In this document: one piece after another, positions 47,901-57,038 of the stretch
Layout: each line of letters opens with the position of its first letter
Position numbering within the stretch: the first letter of the stretch is position 1
DNA from: Corynebacterium poyangense
GTDB taxonomy: Bacteria; Actinomycetota; Actinomycetes; Mycobacteriales; Mycobacteriaceae
DNA length: 64,000 nucleotides
Reading direction: 5' to 3'
NCBI RefSeq assembly: GCF_014522205.1
Contig: NZ_CP046884.1
Span: 1,612,001-1,676,000 of the forward strand
The notes under the pieces: generated by a model
The model's input: the letters and a program-made list of their open reading frames with translations, nothing else
Databases searched by the model: none
Told to the model about the DNA's origin: nothing
Program-made: the position numbers and the translations under genes

Positions 47901-49295
47901 CTAGTTTTCTTGGGTTTTCATCCAGTTATGCCAATCTAAACTTTCAATGGGATCTCCAGGACGCAGCTCCGGATCATCCTCAGTAAAGGTGCGAGTTTTC
48001 CCAGGTCCTGTGGTTCTCGTTTCAAACCGCACCGAGATCACCCCATGTCCGACCCCCTGGATCCAGCCATGTCCAAACACCGGATGGGTGACATCTTGAG
48101 TAGGAAACCATGTGTCGTGCTGTGTTTCCTGAATCTCCAAGCGAGCTTCAGCCGCTGCTTTTTCTTCCGGAGTACTGCGAACCCCTATTTCCCAATCAGT
48201 GTCCTGAAATACGCGACGCGGCATATGCCGATCAAGCTCAGGGAAGAGAACATCCTGTCGAGCTTCCTCCAGGCCAGAGAAACTGACTCCCACAAGACGG
48301 ATGGGCCCGACTTCATCTGGGTAGCGAATAAGGGTTTTGGCCATAGCGAGGAGAGTGTCGACATCATCGGTGGCATAGGGCAAAGTTACTGACCGAGACT
48401 CGATCCGAAAATCCGACATTCTTAGCTTCACCGAAATGGTTCGTGCACCGCGACCATCGTCCTTTAGCCGGCGATGTGCCCCTTTCCCGGCACGGAGGAC
48501 TGCTGCATCGACCTGGTTATGCGTGGTGAGGTCCTCAGGATAGGTGTGCTCTGTCGATACCTGTTTAGCAACGGCACGTGGTGCAACTGGTCGGTCATCA
48601 ATACCTCGGGCTAAATCCCATAGCCCTGGGCCAATAGTGCTTCCCAAGGTGGAGATAATCTCACGACGGCTTAACGCAGCAAGATCAGCGATGGTGCTAA
48701 CTCCTAGACTCCGAAGTTTCGCCTGAGTCATAGGACCCACCCCCCACAGCTTCCCCACCGGCAACGGCCCTAAAATTTCGTCATGAAGCTGCGCTGGAAT
48801 TACCCTCGTCCCATCCGGTTTTGCTAATCCCGATGCGATTTTCGCCGATTGCTTTCCTGATCCTGCACCAATAGAAGAAGGTAGCCCGGTTTCCTCACGG
48901 ATTTGTGCTCTGAGGTTATTGGCCCATTTCTCCACCTCGTGAGCATCCCATCCCACAAGCTCCGCGGGCTCTATATATCCTTCGTCGATACTGAGCTGCT
49001 CAACTAGACCGACTTCTCTGCGAAGGATGTCAAAAACCCGACGGGACGCAAGACGATACACCTCCTTGCGAGGTTGGACCACTACCGCCTGGCTACCGAC
49101 TAAGGCTCGAGCTCGAAGCATGGGCATCGCAGAGCGGGCACCATATTTGCGGGCTTCGTAGGAAGCTCCGGCCACGACGCCTCGCCCTCCGCGTCCACCG
49201 ACTAGCACGGGGCGACCTCGAAGAGTGGGGCGAGTCAGCTGCTCACACGACGCAAAAAACGCGTCCATATCAATGTGCAGCACCCAGCGAGACAT
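47901..49295 (-). CDS. dinB: DNA polymerase IV (Y-family)
   Basis: 464 residues. The palm motifs are HIDMDAFFASCEQ at 7-19 and LSIDEGYIEP near 101-110, giving the three metal-binding acids Asp9, Asp104 and Glu105. The finger region VVAGASYEARKYGA and the thumb helix-hairpin-helix (GVGPMTQAKLRSLGVSTIAD) follow, then the little-finger domain. The C-terminal 90 residues extend past the little finger and lack a clear beta-clamp motif, though I cannot exclude one. Translesion synthesis is the expected role. ATG start. Confidence 0.94.
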   Translation of the reverse strand: MSRWVLHIDMDAFFASCEQLTRPTLRGRPVLVGGRGGRGVVAGASYEARKYGARSAMPMLRARALVGSQAVVVQPRKEVYRLASRRVFDILRREVGLVEQLSIDEGYIEPAELVGWDAHEVEKWANNLRAQIREETGLPSSIGAGSGKQSAKIASGLAKPDGTRVIPAQLHDEILGPLPVGKLWGVGPMTQAKLRSLGVSTIADLAALSRREIISTLGSTIGPGLWDLARGIDDRPVAPRAVAKQVSTEHTYPEDLTTHNQVDAAVLRAGKGAHRRLKDDGRGARTISVKLRMSDFRIESRSVTLPYATDDVDTLLAMAKTLIRYPDEVGPIRLVGVSFSGLEEARQDVLFPELDRHMPRRVFQDTDWEIGVRSTPEEKAAAEARLEIQETQHDTWFPTQDVTHPVFGHGWIQGVGHGVISVRFETRTTGPGKTRTFTEDDPELRPGDPIESLDWHNWMKTQEN

Positions 49296-49353
49296 AGTGT
49301 GAAGTTTATCGAATATCTGTGCCCATGATGGAATATAGCTAAGCTAGTCAACC

Positions 49354-49797
49354 ATGGATCAGATTCATCTTATTGAATAAGCAGTCACCTTAGCGCGCGA
49401 AGAGCACCACAATCAGCTCGACCATACCGGTGGCCCCCTCCTTGATCACCTCACCAGGGTTAGTGGTTTAGTTCGGGAACAAGGCGGCACCCCGGAAGCT
49501 GTAGCATCCAGTTGGCTTCACCATATCTTCCGTGACACCGATATCAGTGCTGTTGATCTCCAAGAAATGGGGTTTACCCCGCCGCTCATCGAAGCGGTGC
49601 AGTTGATGACCCCCTCCTCTGACCAGACAGAACAGCAATGGCTTGAGGCTATAGCTGCGCATGACCTAGCTCGGATCGTGAAAATCGCCGATGTGGAAGA
49701 TCACACAAGAGACGGGGTTCTCGCACAGGTTGAACCTCAAGAGCGCGCTCGCTTAGAAAACTTCCGCGAACGCGCTTTATCTCAGCTAGCTAGATAA
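49354..49797 (+). pseudogene. Small HD-domain phosphohydrolase, early stop and degenerate HD motif
   Basis: From the ATG at 49354 the frame gives MDQIHLIE, then an ochre stop at 49378-49380, then continues in frame as AVTLAREEHHNQLDHTGGPL and further to the stop at 49797. The read-through product of about 147 residues matches small MESH1/SpoT-like HD proteins: REEHHNQ, then ASSWLHHIFRDTDI where LLHDxxEDT is expected, then IVKIADVEDH. The HD aspartate is replaced by His and the Glu of EDT by Arg. No good start lies between the stop and an ATG at 49567, which is past the HD motif. A ppGpp-hydrolase-like ancestor is possible but unproven. It overlaps the 3' end of ileS by 12 bases. Confidence 0.75.
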
Positions 49798-52700
49798 CTC
49801 TGTTTTCGCTAAGTGGACCTGTACTCCTTGGATAACCTGGTAAACGCCAGTATCACCCGAATCCGGCTGGTCGGTGGATACCTTAAACTCCACGGCCAAG
49901 GTTTCGCCGGCAATTAGCTCAGCATGGCGTCGCGCCCATTCAGCCTTGTCCTCAGGAACATAGAGGACAACAGCGATCCGATCCGAAACCTCTAAACCGG
50001 CGGCTTTGCGAGCATCTTGAATCCCACGGATAACATCCGCTGCCCAGCCCTCTGCTTCTAGCGCCTCATCGACATTCATGTCAAGCACCACCAAGCCATC
50101 CAGGCCAACAATCTGGGCGGTAGATTCAGGGTCCGCAGCTACTAGACGTTCACTAAATTCATCCGGTTCTAATACCACACCGCCGGCGTTAACCTTGTCC
50201 CCTTCCCGGTTATAGTTGCCTGACTTCACCGCTTTGATGGCGGTTTGAACATCTTTACCTAAGCGAGGACCAGCCACCCGAGCATTCACGACCACCTCAA
50301 AGGTGCCGACAGAATCCACGTCGTCGGTGAGCACGACGTCTTTGACATTCACCTCATCCCGGATGATATCCGCGAAATCGGCCAGCTTGTTGACTCCCGG
50401 CAGGGCGATGGTTAACCGGGGAAGGGGTAACCGGTTACGGAGTTTATGCGCCTTACGCACCGAGGAAGCCGCAGAACACGCTGCTCGCACCGCATCCATG
50501 GTGGCAACCAGCTCATCATCAGCAGGGAAATCCTCCGCATGAGGGAATTCGGTCAAGTGCACAGACCGACCTCCGGTAAGCCCCCGCCAAATTACCTCGG
50601 ACACATAGGGCAAGAGCGGAGCTGTCACCCTAGTCAGGGTTTCGAGCACGGTAAAGAGGGTATTAAAAGCGTAAGCGTTCTCCTGCTCACCCTCCCAGAA
50701 CCGATCTCGAGATCGACGCACATACCAGTTGGTCAGGACATCGCAGAAACGTCGAACCTCATCACACGCCGATGCAATGTCCATCGCCTCGAGACTGTCT
50801 CCCACAACCTTCACCACGTTGTGAAGTTTGGCAAGAATATAGCGGTCCAACACCTCAGGAGAATCCGTGGACCAGGTTGCCTCACGCGCAGAATAAAGCT
50901 GAAGGAAAGTGTAGGCATTCCACATGGGCAAGAGAGCTTGGCGAACCCCTTCCCTAATCCCTTGTTCGGTGACGATAAGGTTCCCGCCACGAAGGATCGG
51001 AGATGACATCAGGAACCAGCGCATGGCATCTGAGCCGTCTCGGTCAAAAACCTCATTGACGTCAGGGTAGTTGCCCTTAGACTTAGACATCTTTAGTCCA
51101 TCATCACCAAGGACGATGCCGTGTGCGACCACTCGCGAATAAGCCGGGCGGTCAAATAGGGCTGTGGCGAGCACATGCATGGTATAAAACCACCCACGGG
51201 TTTGCCCAGAGTATTCCACAATGAAATCTGCTGGAGAGTGGGTTTCAAACCAGTCCCGATTCTCAAACGGATAATGCTTTTGCGCAAAGGGCATTGAGCC
51301 TGATTCAAACCAGCAGTCCAACACCTCCGGCACCCGACGCATGGTGGACTTTCCGGTGGGATCATCAGGGTTAGGACGAGTGAGCTCATCAATGTAGGGC
51401 CGGTGCAAACTGTGCGGCCGTACGCCGAAATCGCGCTCTAGTTCATCCAAGGATCCATAAACATCTACTCGGGGATATTCCTCCGAGTCAGAAACCCACA
51501 CTGGAATGGGTGAACCCCAGTAGCGGTTACGGGAGATATTCCAATCGCGGGCACCTTCCAGCCATTTCCCGAATTGCCCGTCGCGGATATGAACTGGAAT
51601 CCATTCCACCTCTTCCCTATTGAGCTCCACCATTCGATCTCTGAACTTGGTGACTGCGACGAACCAACTAGGCAAAGCCATATAGATCAGCGGCTCTCCA
51701 GACCGCCAGGAATGTGGATAGGAGTGTTCGATGGTCCGATGCCGCACCACCCGGGAGGCCGCTTTAAGGTCTTTGATGATGTTTCGATTAGCGTCAAAGA
51801 CAAGCTGGCCTTCGTAGGGAGAAACCTGACTGGTGAATTGCCCATCCATATTGACCGGAATGACAGGTTCAATGCCGTTTGCACCGCAGGTGTTCATATC
51901 ATCTTCACCGAATGCCGGTGCTTGGTGCACTATGCCGGTGCCGTCCTCAGTGGTGACATAGTCAGCAACGAGGACCCGGAAAGCATGAGGATGATCCGCA
52001 AAGAAATCGAAGATTGGCTGATAGCACAACCCTTCAAGATCCTTTCCAGGGATCTGTGCCACAACCTCATGGTCCTTACCTAATTCCGCGGTGTATTCCC
52101 CACGGAGAGAATCCGCTAACAGGAAAAGCTGGCCACGAAATTCCGGAACAGTGGTGTCCTCGCCGACTTTTACTAAGGCATAGTCGACGCCCGGGTTGAC
52201 AGCCAAAGCCAGGTTTGACGGCAACGTCCACGGCGTCGTCGTCCAGGCCAGAGCAGCCGCCTCAGCTAATTCCGGATACTGATCTAAAGCTGCGCTAGCA
52301 GGAGAGTTTTTCTCAGCTCCAGTGATCGGGAACGTCACTGTCAGCGTAGGGTCCTGGCGCATCTTATAGCTATCATCCAACCGGGTTTCCTGGTTGGATA
52401 AGGGAGTGTGTTCCGCCCAGGAATACGGTAGAACCCGGAATCCTTGGTAGATCAAACCCTTGTCATAGAGAGTTTTAAAGGCCCACATGACTGATTCCAT
52501 GAAATCCAGATCCATGGTCTTATAGCCATTCTCGAAATCCACCCACCGGGCCTGCCGGGTGACATATTCCTTCCATTCCTCGGTATAGCGCAAAACTGAT
52601 TCAGCGCAATACTCATTGAAGGTGGCCAAACCCATGTCTTCGACTTGGCCTTTATCTTTAATCCCGAGTTGCTTTTCAGCTTCTAATTCAGCAGGTAAAC

Positions 52701-52995
52701 CGTGAGTATCCCAACCAAAGACCCTGGGTACTAATTTCCCACGCATGGTTTGGAAACGAGGGATGATGTCTTTTACGTAACCAGTCAACAGGTGCCCGTA
52801 GTGAGGCAGCCCGTTAGCAAAAGGAGGGCCATCATAGAAGATAAATTCATCTGCCCCCTCCCGTTGCGTGAGAGACTCCTGGAAAGTGTTATCGCGCTCC
52901 CAGTATTTCAGAACTTCACGTTCCATATCAGGAAATCGGGTTGACCCCCCGGTCACATCAACTTTGGGATAAACTCCGCCAACTTTATCGCTCAA
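49786..52995 (-). CDS. ileS: Isoleucyl-tRNA synthetase
   Basis: Charges tRNA-Ile. The 1069-residue length fits the long, eukaryote-like (type 2) form common in actinobacteria. HIGH-type motif HYGH is at 65-68 in [23 protein letters not shown] is at 635-639 in [13 protein letters not shown]. The editing domain lies between, and the anticodon-binding domain after. The start is TTG, six bases after AAGGAG; this weak codon goes with translational control by the T-box leader upstream. Type 2 enzymes are often insensitive to mupirocin, but that is a family statement, not seen here. Confidence 0.96.
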   Translation of the reverse strand: MSDKVGGVYPKVDVTGGSTRFPDMEREVLKYWERDNTFQESLTQREGADEFIFYDGPPFANGLPHYGHLLTGYVKDIIPRFQTMRGKLVPRVFGWDTHGLPAELEAEKQLGIKDKGQVEDMGLATFNEYCAESVLRYTEEWKEYVTRQARWVDFENGYKTMDLDFMESVMWAFKTLYDKGLIYQGFRVLPYSWAEHTPLSNQETRLDDSYKMRQDPTLTVTFPITGAEKNSPASAALDQYPELAEAAALAWTTTPWTLPSNLALAVNPGVDYALVKVGEDTTVPEFRGQLFLLADSLRGEYTAELGKDHEVVAQIPGKDLEGLCYQPIFDFFADHPHAFRVLVADYVTTEDGTGIVHQAPAFGEDDMNTCGANGIEPVIPVNMDGQFTSQVSPYEGQLVFDANRNIIKDLKAASRVVRHRTIEHSYPHSWRSGEPLIYMALPSWFVAVTKFRDRMVELNREEVEWIPVHIRDGQFGKWLEGARDWNISRNRYWGSPIPVWVSDSEEYPRVDVYGSLDELERDFGVRPHSLHRPYIDELTRPNPDDPTGKSTMRRVPEVLDCWFESGSMPFAQKHYPFENRDWFETHSPADFIVEYSGQTRGWFYTMHVLATALFDRPAYSRVVAHGIVLGDDGLKMSKSKGNYPDVNEVFDRDGSDAMRWFLMSSPILRGGNLIVTEQGIREGVRQALLPMWNAYTFLQLYSAREATWSTDSPEVLDRYILAKLHNVVKVVGDSLEAMDIASACDEVRRFCDVLTNWYVRRSRDRFWEGEQENAYAFNTLFTVLETLTRVTAPLLPYVSEVIWRGLTGGRSVHLTEFPHAEDFPADDELVATMDAVRAACSAASSVRKAHKLRNRLPLPRLTIALPGVNKLADFADIIRDEVNVKDVVLTDDVDSVGTFEVVVNARVAGPRLGKDVQTAIKAVKSGNYNREGDKVNAGGVVLEPDEFSERLVAADPESTAQIVGLDGLVVLDMNVDEALEAEGWAADVIRGIQDARKAAGLEVSDRIAVVLYVPEDKAEWARRHAELIAGETLAVEFKVSTDQPDSGDTGVYQVIQGVQVHLAKTELSS

Positions 52996-53009
52996 TTTTT
53001 ACTCCTTCA

Positions 53010-53240
53010 CTCGCTTTAGCAGTCACAGAGATGCAGGGACGCGAAGCTAACCGCGCGGTACCACCCTGCTTGAGTTCCTCATGTCTCACGGGCACGCGCC
53101 CCATGAGAACTCCACTTCATTGCGGTGAAGGATGATGACGGATCCACCCGTCCGGTTCTAGTAAGTTCAGGGCACAGCCCGTCACCGTTCTTCCGGAATG
53201 CTCCCCGGTGATTGCCGGATCATCGCAGTGGTGCTTCCCC
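53010..53240 (-). ncRNA. T-box riboswitch leader of ileS (translational, short stem I)
   Basis: The minus-strand leader holds the T-box core GGTGGTACCGCG (TGGTACCGCG at 53054-53063). Upstream, the specifier ATC is at 53210-53212 in CCGGCAATCACCGGGGAG, followed by CCGGAAGAACGG. This small stem-loop with an exposed isoleucine codon resembles the ultrashort stem I of actinobacterial ileS leaders. There is no T-run terminator before the TTG start; instead AAGGAG lies just downstream, so the switch probably hides or frees the ribosome binding site depending on uncharged tRNA-Ile. Confidence 0.9.
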
Positions 53241-53291
53241 ACCTCCATCGCAGGCGAGAAAGCGAATGAGTAATAGTATAAACCTGCGGTT

Positions 53292-53456
53292 TTATCGGCG
53301 CGAATTCTGCTTTCGAAAAATATCAATACCGAGGAAAATTACCCCTAATACGGCAAAACTGATGGTGCCGATGATCCAGAGGATGAAACTGGATTTTATT
53401 GCTAGCGCCAGGAATATGAAGGCCAGAATGGCGCATAGGAGTGCCAGGCTAAGCAC
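53292..53456 (-). CDS. Small membrane protein, 54 residues
   Basis: Opens with GTG at 53454-53456, with GAGGA four to five bases upstream, and ends in TAA at 53292-53294. The product has two hydrophobic spans, LALLCAILAFIFLALAI and FILWIIGTISFAVLGVIFL, and the basic end RKQNSRR. Its place between wag31 and ileS, on the same strand, with a good ribosome binding site and a plausible two-span topology, supports a real gene. Function unknown; proximity to the polar growth factor gene is the only hint. Confidence 0.65.
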   Translation of the reverse strand: MLSLALLCAILAFIFLALAIKSSFILWIIGTISFAVLGVIFLGIDIFRKQNSRR

Positions 53457-53490
53457 GGGTTCCTCTTTTCACGGGATGAACATAGAACAA

Positions 53491-53527
53491 CACTCCCCAC
53501 GCGGTTTGGGAAACTACGTGGGGAGTG
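53491..53527 (-). terminator. Terminator downstream of wag31
   Basis: Stem CACTCCCCACG (53491-53501) with CGTGGGGAGTG (53517-53527), 15-base loop; the minus strand continues TTGTTCTATG. It begins 16 bases after the wag31 stop and 35 bases before the start of the 54-residue membrane protein gene. Confidence 0.7.
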
Positions 53528-53542
53528 CGCATCCGCAAAGGA

Positions 53543-54484
53543 TTAGTTGGTCTTGGTTTCGGTACGACCATCCGGAGCGGCGCTGCCACGGGCATCCAGT
53601 TCTTCCAGCTGGGTTTCCAGCAGGGTACGCAACCGGGTCCGGTATTCGCGTTCAAAGGTCCGCAGCTCGCTAATACGGTTCTCCAGGGCGCTTTGCTGAC
53701 GCTTAACAGTAGCCATGATTTCAGAGTGCTTCCGCTCTGCATCGGCTTGCAACGCTGCCGCTTTTTCTTCAGCGTTACGAACCTGGACTTCGGCCCGAGC
53801 ATTAGCATCAGAAACCGTCTTCTCAGCGCGCTGTTCTGCCTGAGAAACAACACTACGGGAGCGACTATCCGCCTCAGCCAGCTGCTTTTCAGCGGCGGCA
53901 CGAGCTTCCTCGATCATCGAGGTGGACTCAGCCTGAGCATCGGAGGTAAGCCGGTCAGCCATCTCTTGTGCCAAGCCCAGTACCTTAGCGGCCTGCATGT
54001 GAGTATCCGCAGTAGCCAGTCCAGAAGCAGCCGAAGGAGCAGCCTGCTGCGGCTGGCTAACAGCGGCGGCCGGCTTCTCAGAGCGAACCTTATCTGCTTC
54101 AGCACGAGCCTTCTCAGCTTGCTGTTGAGCTTCGCGAGCAGCAGCTTCCGCCTTCTGCGCCTGGGAGCGAGCCTCAGCTAATTGCTTCTCATAGTTTCCA
54201 CGTAGCTCAGCTTCAATCTTGCTACGCAGAGCTTGCTCATCCTGGGCACTGCTACGTGCGGCCGCGGCTGTGGCGGCACCAGCACCCGACTTGCGAGCGT
54301 CGTTTAATTCAGCCTCCAGCTCCTCAGCACGCTGACGCAGCTCATCATTTTCATCTTGGAGCTGGCCTAGGGTGTCTTCAACGAGATCAAGGAATTGGTC
54401 TACCTCATCCTCGCTATAGCCCCGCTTGCCGATCGGCGGCTTGCTGAAAGCCACATTGTGCACATCTGCTGGTGTCAGCGCCAT
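53543..54484 (-). CDS. wag31: DivIVA/Wag31 polar growth protein
   Basis: Coiled-coil protein that marks cell poles and organises apical growth in corynebacteria. The start is set at the ATG at 54484 ([16 protein letters not shown]) with AAGGGA six bases upstream; an ATG two codons earlier is too close to that site. The N-terminal membrane-curvature domain includes [17 protein letters not shown] and the first coiled coil [21 protein letters not shown] long low-complexity coil rich in Ala, Glu and Gln follows (near 75-270), interrupted by a Pro/Ala-rich stretch near residue 150. 313 residues. Confidence 0.95.
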   Translation of the reverse strand: MALTPADVHNVAFSKPPIGKRGYSEDEVDQFLDLVEDTLGQLQDENDELRQRAEELEAELNDARKSGAGAATAAAARSSAQDEQALRSKIEAELRGNYEKQLAEARSQAQKAEAAAREAQQQAEKARAEADKVRSEKPAAAVSQPQQAAPSAASGLATADTHMQAAKVLGLAQEMADRLTSDAQAESTSMIEEARAAAEKQLAEADSRSRSVVSQAEQRAEKTVSDANARAEVQVRNAEEKAAALQADAERKHSEIMATVKRQQSALENRISELRTFEREYRTRLRTLLETQLEELDARGSAAPDGRTETKTN

Positions 54485-54644
54485 TGACATTCCCTTCGCT
54501 TGGTCTGCCCAGTCAACCGGCGTAAACCGAGTGACAGCTTATTCCCTAACGTTATCGTACGGACTTTCGTTGACAAGTCTAGCCTGTTGCACCCCAACAT
54601 TGGTGTATTGGGATGCAATTTTTTGAAAGTGTTTTTAGAGATTA

Positions 54645-54941
54645 TCACTTAATCAGCAATCCACCCACTAGCATCTGCAGAATCATCAACAAGAAGAATA
54701 AAACAAGTACCGCTACGTCGAGTGCAATATTGCCCATCCGTACTGGCGGAATAATTCTTCTCAGGAGCTTTAGGGGAGGATCGGTTGTCATAAAGAGAAT
54801 CGGTTCAGCTAAACGGATAAACCAGCGAGGTGGCTGAGGATTACGCGAAAAGCTAAAAATCATTTCCACCAGGACCCGACCAATGACCAAATAGAGATAC
54901 ACCCGGATCAGAAACAACAGAATCAAGCCAACGTTAGTCAC
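54645..54941 (-). CDS. YggT-family membrane protein
   Basis: 98 residues with two hydrophobic segments, near residues 3-25 and 74-96, separated by a loop with the family motif PPRWFIRLAEPIL and PLKLLRRIIPP. Its position between sepF and wag31 is conserved in Gram-positive bacteria. Function is not established; a role in membrane or division-site organisation is inferred from context. GTG start with only a weak ribosome binding site. Confidence 0.88.
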   Translation of the reverse strand: MTNVGLILLFLIRVYLYLVIGRVLVEMIFSFSRNPQPPRWFIRLAEPILFMTTDPPLKLLRRIIPPVRMGNIALDVAVLVLFFLLMILQMLVGGLLIK

Positions 54942-54978
54942 GCCATCAAAGCCTAATAAAGGTGCGTAAAATATGCGA

Positions 54979-55006
54979 AAACCCGTGGGTTGAACCTCAC
55001 GGGTTT
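54979..55006 (-). terminator. Hairpin terminator after sepF
   Basis: Stem AAACCCGTG (54979-54987) with CACGGGTTT (54998-55006), followed on the minus strand by TTCGCATATTTT. It lies between the sepF stop and yggT and would at least attenuate readthrough. Confidence 0.65.
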
Positions 55007-55070
55007 GCTGGACCTGCGGTGGGCGTCGAACCCAGTTATCCGCTCAAGCCCGGTTCCACAGTTTATTGTT

Positions 55071-55511
55071 CTAACGCAGGCGCAGAGCGCGATCCAGCTC
55101 ATAGGTAGAGACTGTCGCACCTTCGGGAATGATAGCAAAAACCAGGCGATCCAGTTTCTTCATCTGACCACGTAAACCAAAGCACAGCCCAGCGGCGAAA
55201 TCAATGACTCGACGGGCCTCTCCGTGTTCCATCCGAGTGAGATCAAAAACAATGGCATCGCCATCGCGGAACGGTTCCCCAATGCGGGACGCTTCGGTGT
55301 AGCTGTGCAGCTCCATAGCTAACACCGAGGGAGTATAGCGACGCGGCTCGGCCACCCGAGGAGCGTCATACTCGCGCTCCCGGCGGGAATCATAATTCAT
55401 CGGATCGTCTGACCGACGGTAATCCGGCTCATCATCGTAATAAGCATCATCAACATCGACCGGAGCAGGACCAAGCCCAAAGAATTCCTTGGTGCTCTGG
55501 ATGAAAGACAT
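55071..55511 (-). CDS. sepF: Cell division protein SepF
   Basis: Links FtsZ to the membrane in actinobacteria, which lack FtsA. 146 residues. An N-terminal amphipathic stretch (SFIQSTKEFFGLG) can insert into the membrane, an acidic disordered linker with many Asp, Tyr and Arg follows, and the DUF552 domain begins near RRYTPSVLAMELHSYTEASR and includes VFDLTRMEHGEARRVIDFAAG. ATG start after GGGGAAG. It lies two genes from ftsZ, as usual. Confidence 0.95.
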   Translation of the reverse strand: MSFIQSTKEFFGLGPAPVDVDDAYYDDEPDYRRSDDPMNYDSRREREYDAPRVAEPRRYTPSVLAMELHSYTEASRIGEPFRDGDAIVFDLTRMEHGEARRVIDFAAGLCFGLRGQMKKLDRLVFAIIPEGATVSTYELDRALRLR

Positions 55512-55585
55512 GTTCTTCCCCTTTTGTATGGCTTGACTTCACGGTGGAACCGGGGACTTTTTACTCCCCATTTATGTATTGAGAT

Positions 55586-56296
55586 TCAGGCTAGCGGCCG
55601 TTGTCCAAGAATAGCTGTACCGACACGCACAATATTTGAACCTGCCGCAATTGCGTCATCGAGATCTGCGCTCATTCCGGCTGATAGTTGTAGGTCTTGG
55701 TGAAATTCTTCAGCCAACTCCATCCGCAGTTGCTGGGCTTGATCAAAAACGGATCTGGCGGGCACCTCACGAGGAGGCACAACCATCAACCCAGAAAGTT
55801 TCAGATGAGACGTCTGCATAATAGCTTCGGCAAGATACCGCAGATCAGTTGTTGGCGCTCCGCCACGGCTGGTGTCACCGTCCGCGCTCCATTGCACGAA
55901 ACAGTTTAACTCGGTGTGATTTTCCGAGCGCTCGCCAGCATCAATGGCACGCTGAACTCCGCGATCTAAACCCTCAACGAGTTTAAGCGAGTCAAGACTG
56001 TGGACGCTATCTGCCCAACGGGCTACAGCGTTGCACTTCTTTGATTGGATGTGACCAATCATGGAGAAACGCAAGCTCGGAAGTTCGCTGGCTTTTTTCC
56101 GCGCTTCTTGTTCCCGATTCTCCCCTACCTCAGTGATCCCCAGCTGCTGGAGAATTGCAATGTCGCTGACGGGGTGGAACTTCGTTACTGGTAGTAACGT
56201 CACACTGTCAATGTCACGCCCAGCCTGCTGGCAGGCCCTTGCTATTTGCGCTTGGACAGCCCGTAGTCCTTGCTCAATTTCTTCATATCGACTCAT
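55586..56296 (-). CDS. YggS-family PLP homeostasis protein
   Basis: 236 residues from the ATG at 56296 (start MSRYEEIEQGLRA), with GGAG seven bases upstream; an earlier start would overlap pgeF. The alanine-racemase-like fold shows the PLP lysine in VTLLPVTKFHPVSDI, then GENREQEARKK, IGHIQSKKCNAV and LSAGMSADLDDAIAAGSN near the end. Family members bind PLP but have no clear enzyme activity; they affect vitamin B6 and amino acid balance. It starts four bases after the pgeF stop and is cotranscribed with it. Confidence 0.95.
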   Translation of the reverse strand: MSRYEEIEQGLRAVQAQIARACQQAGRDIDSVTLLPVTKFHPVSDIAILQQLGITEVGENREQEARKKASELPSLRFSMIGHIQSKKCNAVARWADSVHSLDSLKLVEGLDRGVQRAIDAGERSENHTELNCFVQWSADGDTSRGGAPTTDLRYLAEAIMQTSHLKLSGLMVVPPREVPARSVFDQAQQLRMELAEEFHQDLQLSAGMSADLDDAIAAGSNIVRVGTAILGQRPLA

Positions 56297-56300
56297 GCTT

Positions 56301-57029
56301 TTACTCCGGTAACCACACCACACCTACTTGCCGACCAGTGGTTTTTTCTCGGCGATAGGAGAAGAACTGATGATCAGCGATGGTGCATCGGGGATCGACA
56401 TCAATGGCTCGCACTCCCATGTGGGCTAATTGATGGACTAACCCAGCTCGAATATCTAATCCGGGTGTTCCGCGCCGCGTCGTGCACCTGGATCCTGGCA
56501 GGTGTTGTTCGACGTCAGCAGCCAGTGCCTCGGGCACTTCATAGTTTTCCCCTGAAGCAGCTGGGCCGAGCAAAGCATGAACATCCTCCGGCCGGGCCCC
56601 TAGCTGACACATGCACTCAATAGCGTTTTTCACAATGCCATTTCGAGCGCCTGGCCGTCCAGCATGGACAGCGGCGATAACTCCAGCCTCATGATCAGAC
56701 AACAACACAGGGACGCAGTCGGCCACCATGACGCACAGCGCTAACCCCCGTTGGGTAGTCACGATTCCATCTGTGGCCGCTACCGGAGTTTCCTGGGCTT
56801 CTTCTACCACGCTGATCCGGTTGGTGTGGAGTTGTTCCATCCACACCAACTGTCCTGGTTCCAGTCCAAGAACCGCGGCGAGACGAGCACGATTAGCGCG
56901 AACTGCTTCAGGGTCATCACCAACGTGGTCGCCTAAATTAAAAGAATCATAGGGGGCAGCGGAAACCCCGCCCGCACGATGAGTAAAAACCTTGCGGACG
57001 GGGCGGCTGCACGGATCAACCGAGCTCAT
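56301..57029 (-). CDS. pgeF: Laccase-domain protein (purine nucleoside phosphorylase/YfiH family)
   Basis: 242 residues. Metal- and substrate-site residues typical of the family are present: a His in MEQLHTNRISVV, a Cys in VADCVPVLLSD, and a His in AVHAGRPGARNGIV, then LGPAASGENYEVPE. Family proteins act on adenosine and other purine nucleosides and have been linked to peptidoglycan editing (PgeF). Its place directly after ftsZ is conserved in actinobacteria. ATG start with AAGGA upstream; the gap to ftsZ is nine bases. Confidence 0.93.
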   Translation of the reverse strand: MSSVDPCSRPVRKVFTHRAGGVSAAPYDSFNLGDHVGDDPEAVRANRARLAAVLGLEPGQLVWMEQLHTNRISVVEEAQETPVAATDGIVTTQRGLALCVMVADCVPVLLSDHEAGVIAAVHAGRPGARNGIVKNAIECMCQLGARPEDVHALLGPAASGENYEVPEALAADVEQHLPGSRCTTRRGTPGLDIRAGLVHQLAHMGVRAIDVDPRCTIADHQFFSYRREKTTGRQVGVVWLPE

Positions 57030-57038
57030 TATGGTTCC

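Noticed and set aside
49567..49797. A 76-residue gene starting at the internal ATG
   Set aside because: It is the C-terminal part of the broken HD protein, lacks a ribosome binding site and lacks the catalytic motif.
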